From Lacticaseibacillus manihotivorans DSM 13343 = JCM 12514 (GTDB taxonomy: Bacteria; Bacillota; Bacilli; Lactobacillales; Lactobacillaceae): 34,278 bases of DNA. Below the pieces are notes generated by a model. That model was not told the DNA's origin. It did not search any database and was given only the letters and a program-made list of their open reading frames with translations. Every line of letters starts with the position of its first letter. Position 1 is the stretch's first letter. The stretch lies in NCBI RefSeq assembly GCF_001435035.1, contig NZ_AZEU01000045.1:10415-44692 (forward strand), read 5' to 3'. The position numbers and the translations under genes are program-made. Positions 32,911-34,278 of the stretch are shown piece by piece.

Positions 32911-33366
32911 ATGAATAAATCCCAACGACAAAACGCTTTGGCGCGTATTATTAACCAAAAAGTGATCAGCACCCAAGACGAATTGTTAACGGAGCTGAAA
33001 AACGCTGGTATCGAAGCCACGCAAGCGACGATTTCTCGCGATATCCGCGAACTGCGCATCGTCAAAGCCCAAGATGCCAGCGGCGCCTTGCGATATACCA
33101 TTTTTCGTGGAGATAGCGAATCGCAACTGGAGCGTTTAGGTAATTCCATTCGCGAAGTGGGCTTATCCATTACCCGGGTCCAATTCATGAACGTGATCAA
33201 AACCTTGCCATCTAACGGGAACTTGTTAGCCGCCATTATCGATGACATCAAGTTTGCCCAAGTGGTCGGGACGTTAGCCGGGCATGACACGATCGTGGTC
33301 ATCTCGCCAGATGAGGAATCCGCGATTTGGTTTAATCAACAATATGATCGGGCGTTTAGTGACTAA
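32911..33366 (+). CDS. argR: Arginine repressor ArgR
   Basis: 151 residues from the ATG at 32911 (CAGGAGGG upstream). The N-terminal winged helix contains ISTQDELLTELKNAGIEATQATISRDIRELRIVK, where SR is the DNA-recognition motif. The C-terminal oligomerisation and arginine-binding domain spans about 75-150. The usual arginine-binding motif GTxAGDDTI reads GTLAGHDTIVVI, so the first aspartate is histidine. In some lactic acid bacteria two ArgR-type proteins work together and one has altered arginine binding. This one could be such a subunit, but no second argR is in the window. Confidence 0.94.
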   Translation: MNKSQRQNALARIINQKVISTQDELLTELKNAGIEATQATISRDIRELRIVKAQDASGALRYTIFRGDSESQLERLGNSIREVGLSITRVQFMNVIKTLPSNGNLLAAIIDDIKFAQVVGTLAGHDTIVVISPDEESAIWFNQQYDRAFSD

Positions 33367-33369
33367 TAC

Positions 33370-33409
33370 AAAAGCGTCGTCGCAAGTGAAATTGCGACGG
33401 CGCTTTTTT
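33370..33409. terminator. Bidirectional terminator between argR and the membrane protein gene
   Basis: AAAAGCG(T)CGTCGCAA/TTGCGACG(G)CGCTTTT with flanking A and T runs, between convergent stop codons. Confidence 0.9.
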
Positions 33410-33412
33410 GAA

Positions 33413-34255
33413 CTAAATTTGACGGTTACGATTCGCTTTGATGCCTTGAATAAACTGCCAACCCATCAAACTAAATGGGATAATCATCAATAACAGCACG
33501 CCACCGACCAGAAACCAAATGACATGATCGTTTTGTTTGAGCCAAGTTGCTGTGAAGGGAACACGAACTAGGATTCCTAATAATCCAAATACAATTTCGA
33601 CTGAGAAGAAGGTCAATGCGATCGGGAAGAAGCGAAATTTTTTGCGATCTGAATTGAACTGAAAACCAGCCGCAATCAGACAAAACACGATGATTGTGAT
33701 GGCGACAGGCGTTGATAATGTCAGCTTGAAAGGGGTACTGAGTGAAACAAACGTGGTTGGAATCAATGCTCCTGCGCCGCCACACAGGATGATGATTAAA
33801 CCTGAGATCAACCATTGATGTTTAGCGAACGCAATTTTGCTTAACCCCCATGAAAACGCCAAGATAAAAATCCCGATGCCAATCAGCCCAATCAGAAGTT
33901 TCCCCACATCGACTGGCTCGCTGGGGATGATCAAACTTGGTAAGCAAAGTAACACCGCATACCCGATGGCACCAGTTAGCGTGACTCGGCGAATCTTGTG
34001 CCAATCATTGGGCAAAGCTCGCAACATTTCTTTGGCGACACCAGCGGGCGCTGTGCCGAAATAATCCGCTGCAGATTGGCCGCTGGCTTGGGCGTCAAGC
34101 AAATCGTTGAGTAAATCGAGCAAATCAGTTTCTATTTGGATATTATTTTTGAGCTTACCGCGCATGTGTAAATAAACGACGATATTGCCATAAAATTCTG
34201 CATTTTGTTTATTCAATAACTGACGCAAATTGCAAGAACAAGTTAGCCACCCCAT
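33413..34255 (-). CDS. DUF1129-like membrane protein (5' end uncertain)
   Basis: Up to 280 residues. A soluble N-terminal part (about 1-90) has the motif DLLDAQASGQSAADYFGTAPAGVAKEML, which resembles DUF1129/DUF1048-type proteins of lactobacilli. Six or so hydrophobic segments follow (about 95-270), and the protein ends in a basic tail (IKANRNRQI). The start is not settled: the ATG at 34255 has no clear ribosome binding site, and the frame stays open to the window edge, so the gene may begin outside. The N-terminal CSC is unusual and may not be part of the protein. Function unknown. Confidence 0.65.
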   Translation of the reverse strand: MGWLTCSCNLRQLLNKQNAEFYGNIVVYLHMRGKLKNNIQIETDLLDLLNDLLDAQASGQSAADYFGTAPAGVAKEMLRALPNDWHKIRRVTLTGAIGYAVLLCLPSLIIPSEPVDVGKLLIGLIGIGIFILAFSWGLSKIAFAKHQWLISGLIIILCGGAGALIPTTFVSLSTPFKLTLSTPVAITIIVFCLIAAGFQFNSDRKKFRFFPIALTFFSVEIVFGLLGILVRVPFTATWLKQNDHVIWFLVGGVLLLMIIPFSLMGWQFIQGIKANRNRQI

Positions 34256-34278
34256 GGCACGACACCGTGAGATGAACT

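Overview
The window looks like a chromosomal segment of a lactic acid bacterium of the family Lactobacillaceae. The protein sequences suggest the Lacticaseibacillus neighbourhood, but this is inferred from gene content and protein style and was not checked by a search. Base composition is close to balanced. The genes are almost all housekeeping: heat-shock ClpE under CIRCE and CtsR-like sites, the PTS phosphotransfer proteins HPr and EI, a complete ten-gene purine operon, MecA and an Spx-type protein, class 1A dihydroorotate dehydrogenase, a T-box controlled argS, and argR.

Layout. 226-4721 (minus): a MucBP/SH3-like protein, a DUF1827 protein and clpE, with a gene-free block at 1690-2490. 4941-7223 (plus): a 63-residue unknown protein, ptsH and ptsI, followed by a second gene-free block (7263-7930). 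8061-19304 (plus): purEKCSQLFMNHD, tightly packed and often overlapping, behind a PurBox-bearing promoter and closed by a strong terminator. 19405-20649: nrdG without nrdD, then a convergent unknown gene. 20813-25426: a Bce-like module, with histidine kinase and response regulator on minus and ABC ATPase and permease diverging on plus. 25465-26852: an ABM-like protein with a cre-like site, and a metallo-beta-lactamase-fold hydrolase. 27092-28976: an Spx paralogue and mecA, separated by a third gene-free block (27500-28190). 29054-30542 (minus): pyrD and an orphan HicB-like protein. 30833-33366 (plus): tRNA-Gly(CCC), an argS T-box leader, argS and argR. 33413 to the right edge (minus): a DUF1129-like membrane protein.

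The main discovery candidate is what fills the three gene-free blocks. They hold five copies of one multi-branched palindromic architecture. A long closing stem encloses two or three hairpins, placed in the same order in the copies that share an orientation. Stem sequences differ between copies but stay paired, while certain loops are nearly constant: a seven-base AMARACC-type loop and a CC/GT internal loop. The closing stems carry symmetric 3x3 internal loops reading TCC/TCC on one strand and GGA/GGA on the other. Compensatory stem changes around conserved loops suggest a selected RNA or single-stranded-DNA fold. Two loci carry a pair of copies in opposite orientation. I do not recognise the family.

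Smaller points of interest are a very compact T-box leader squeezed against a tRNA gene, stacked CIRCE and CtsR sites at clpE, a CXXS Spx paralogue beside mecA, an ArgR with a changed arginine-binding motif under an ARG-box-like operator, and a possible gene remnant beside the second structured block.
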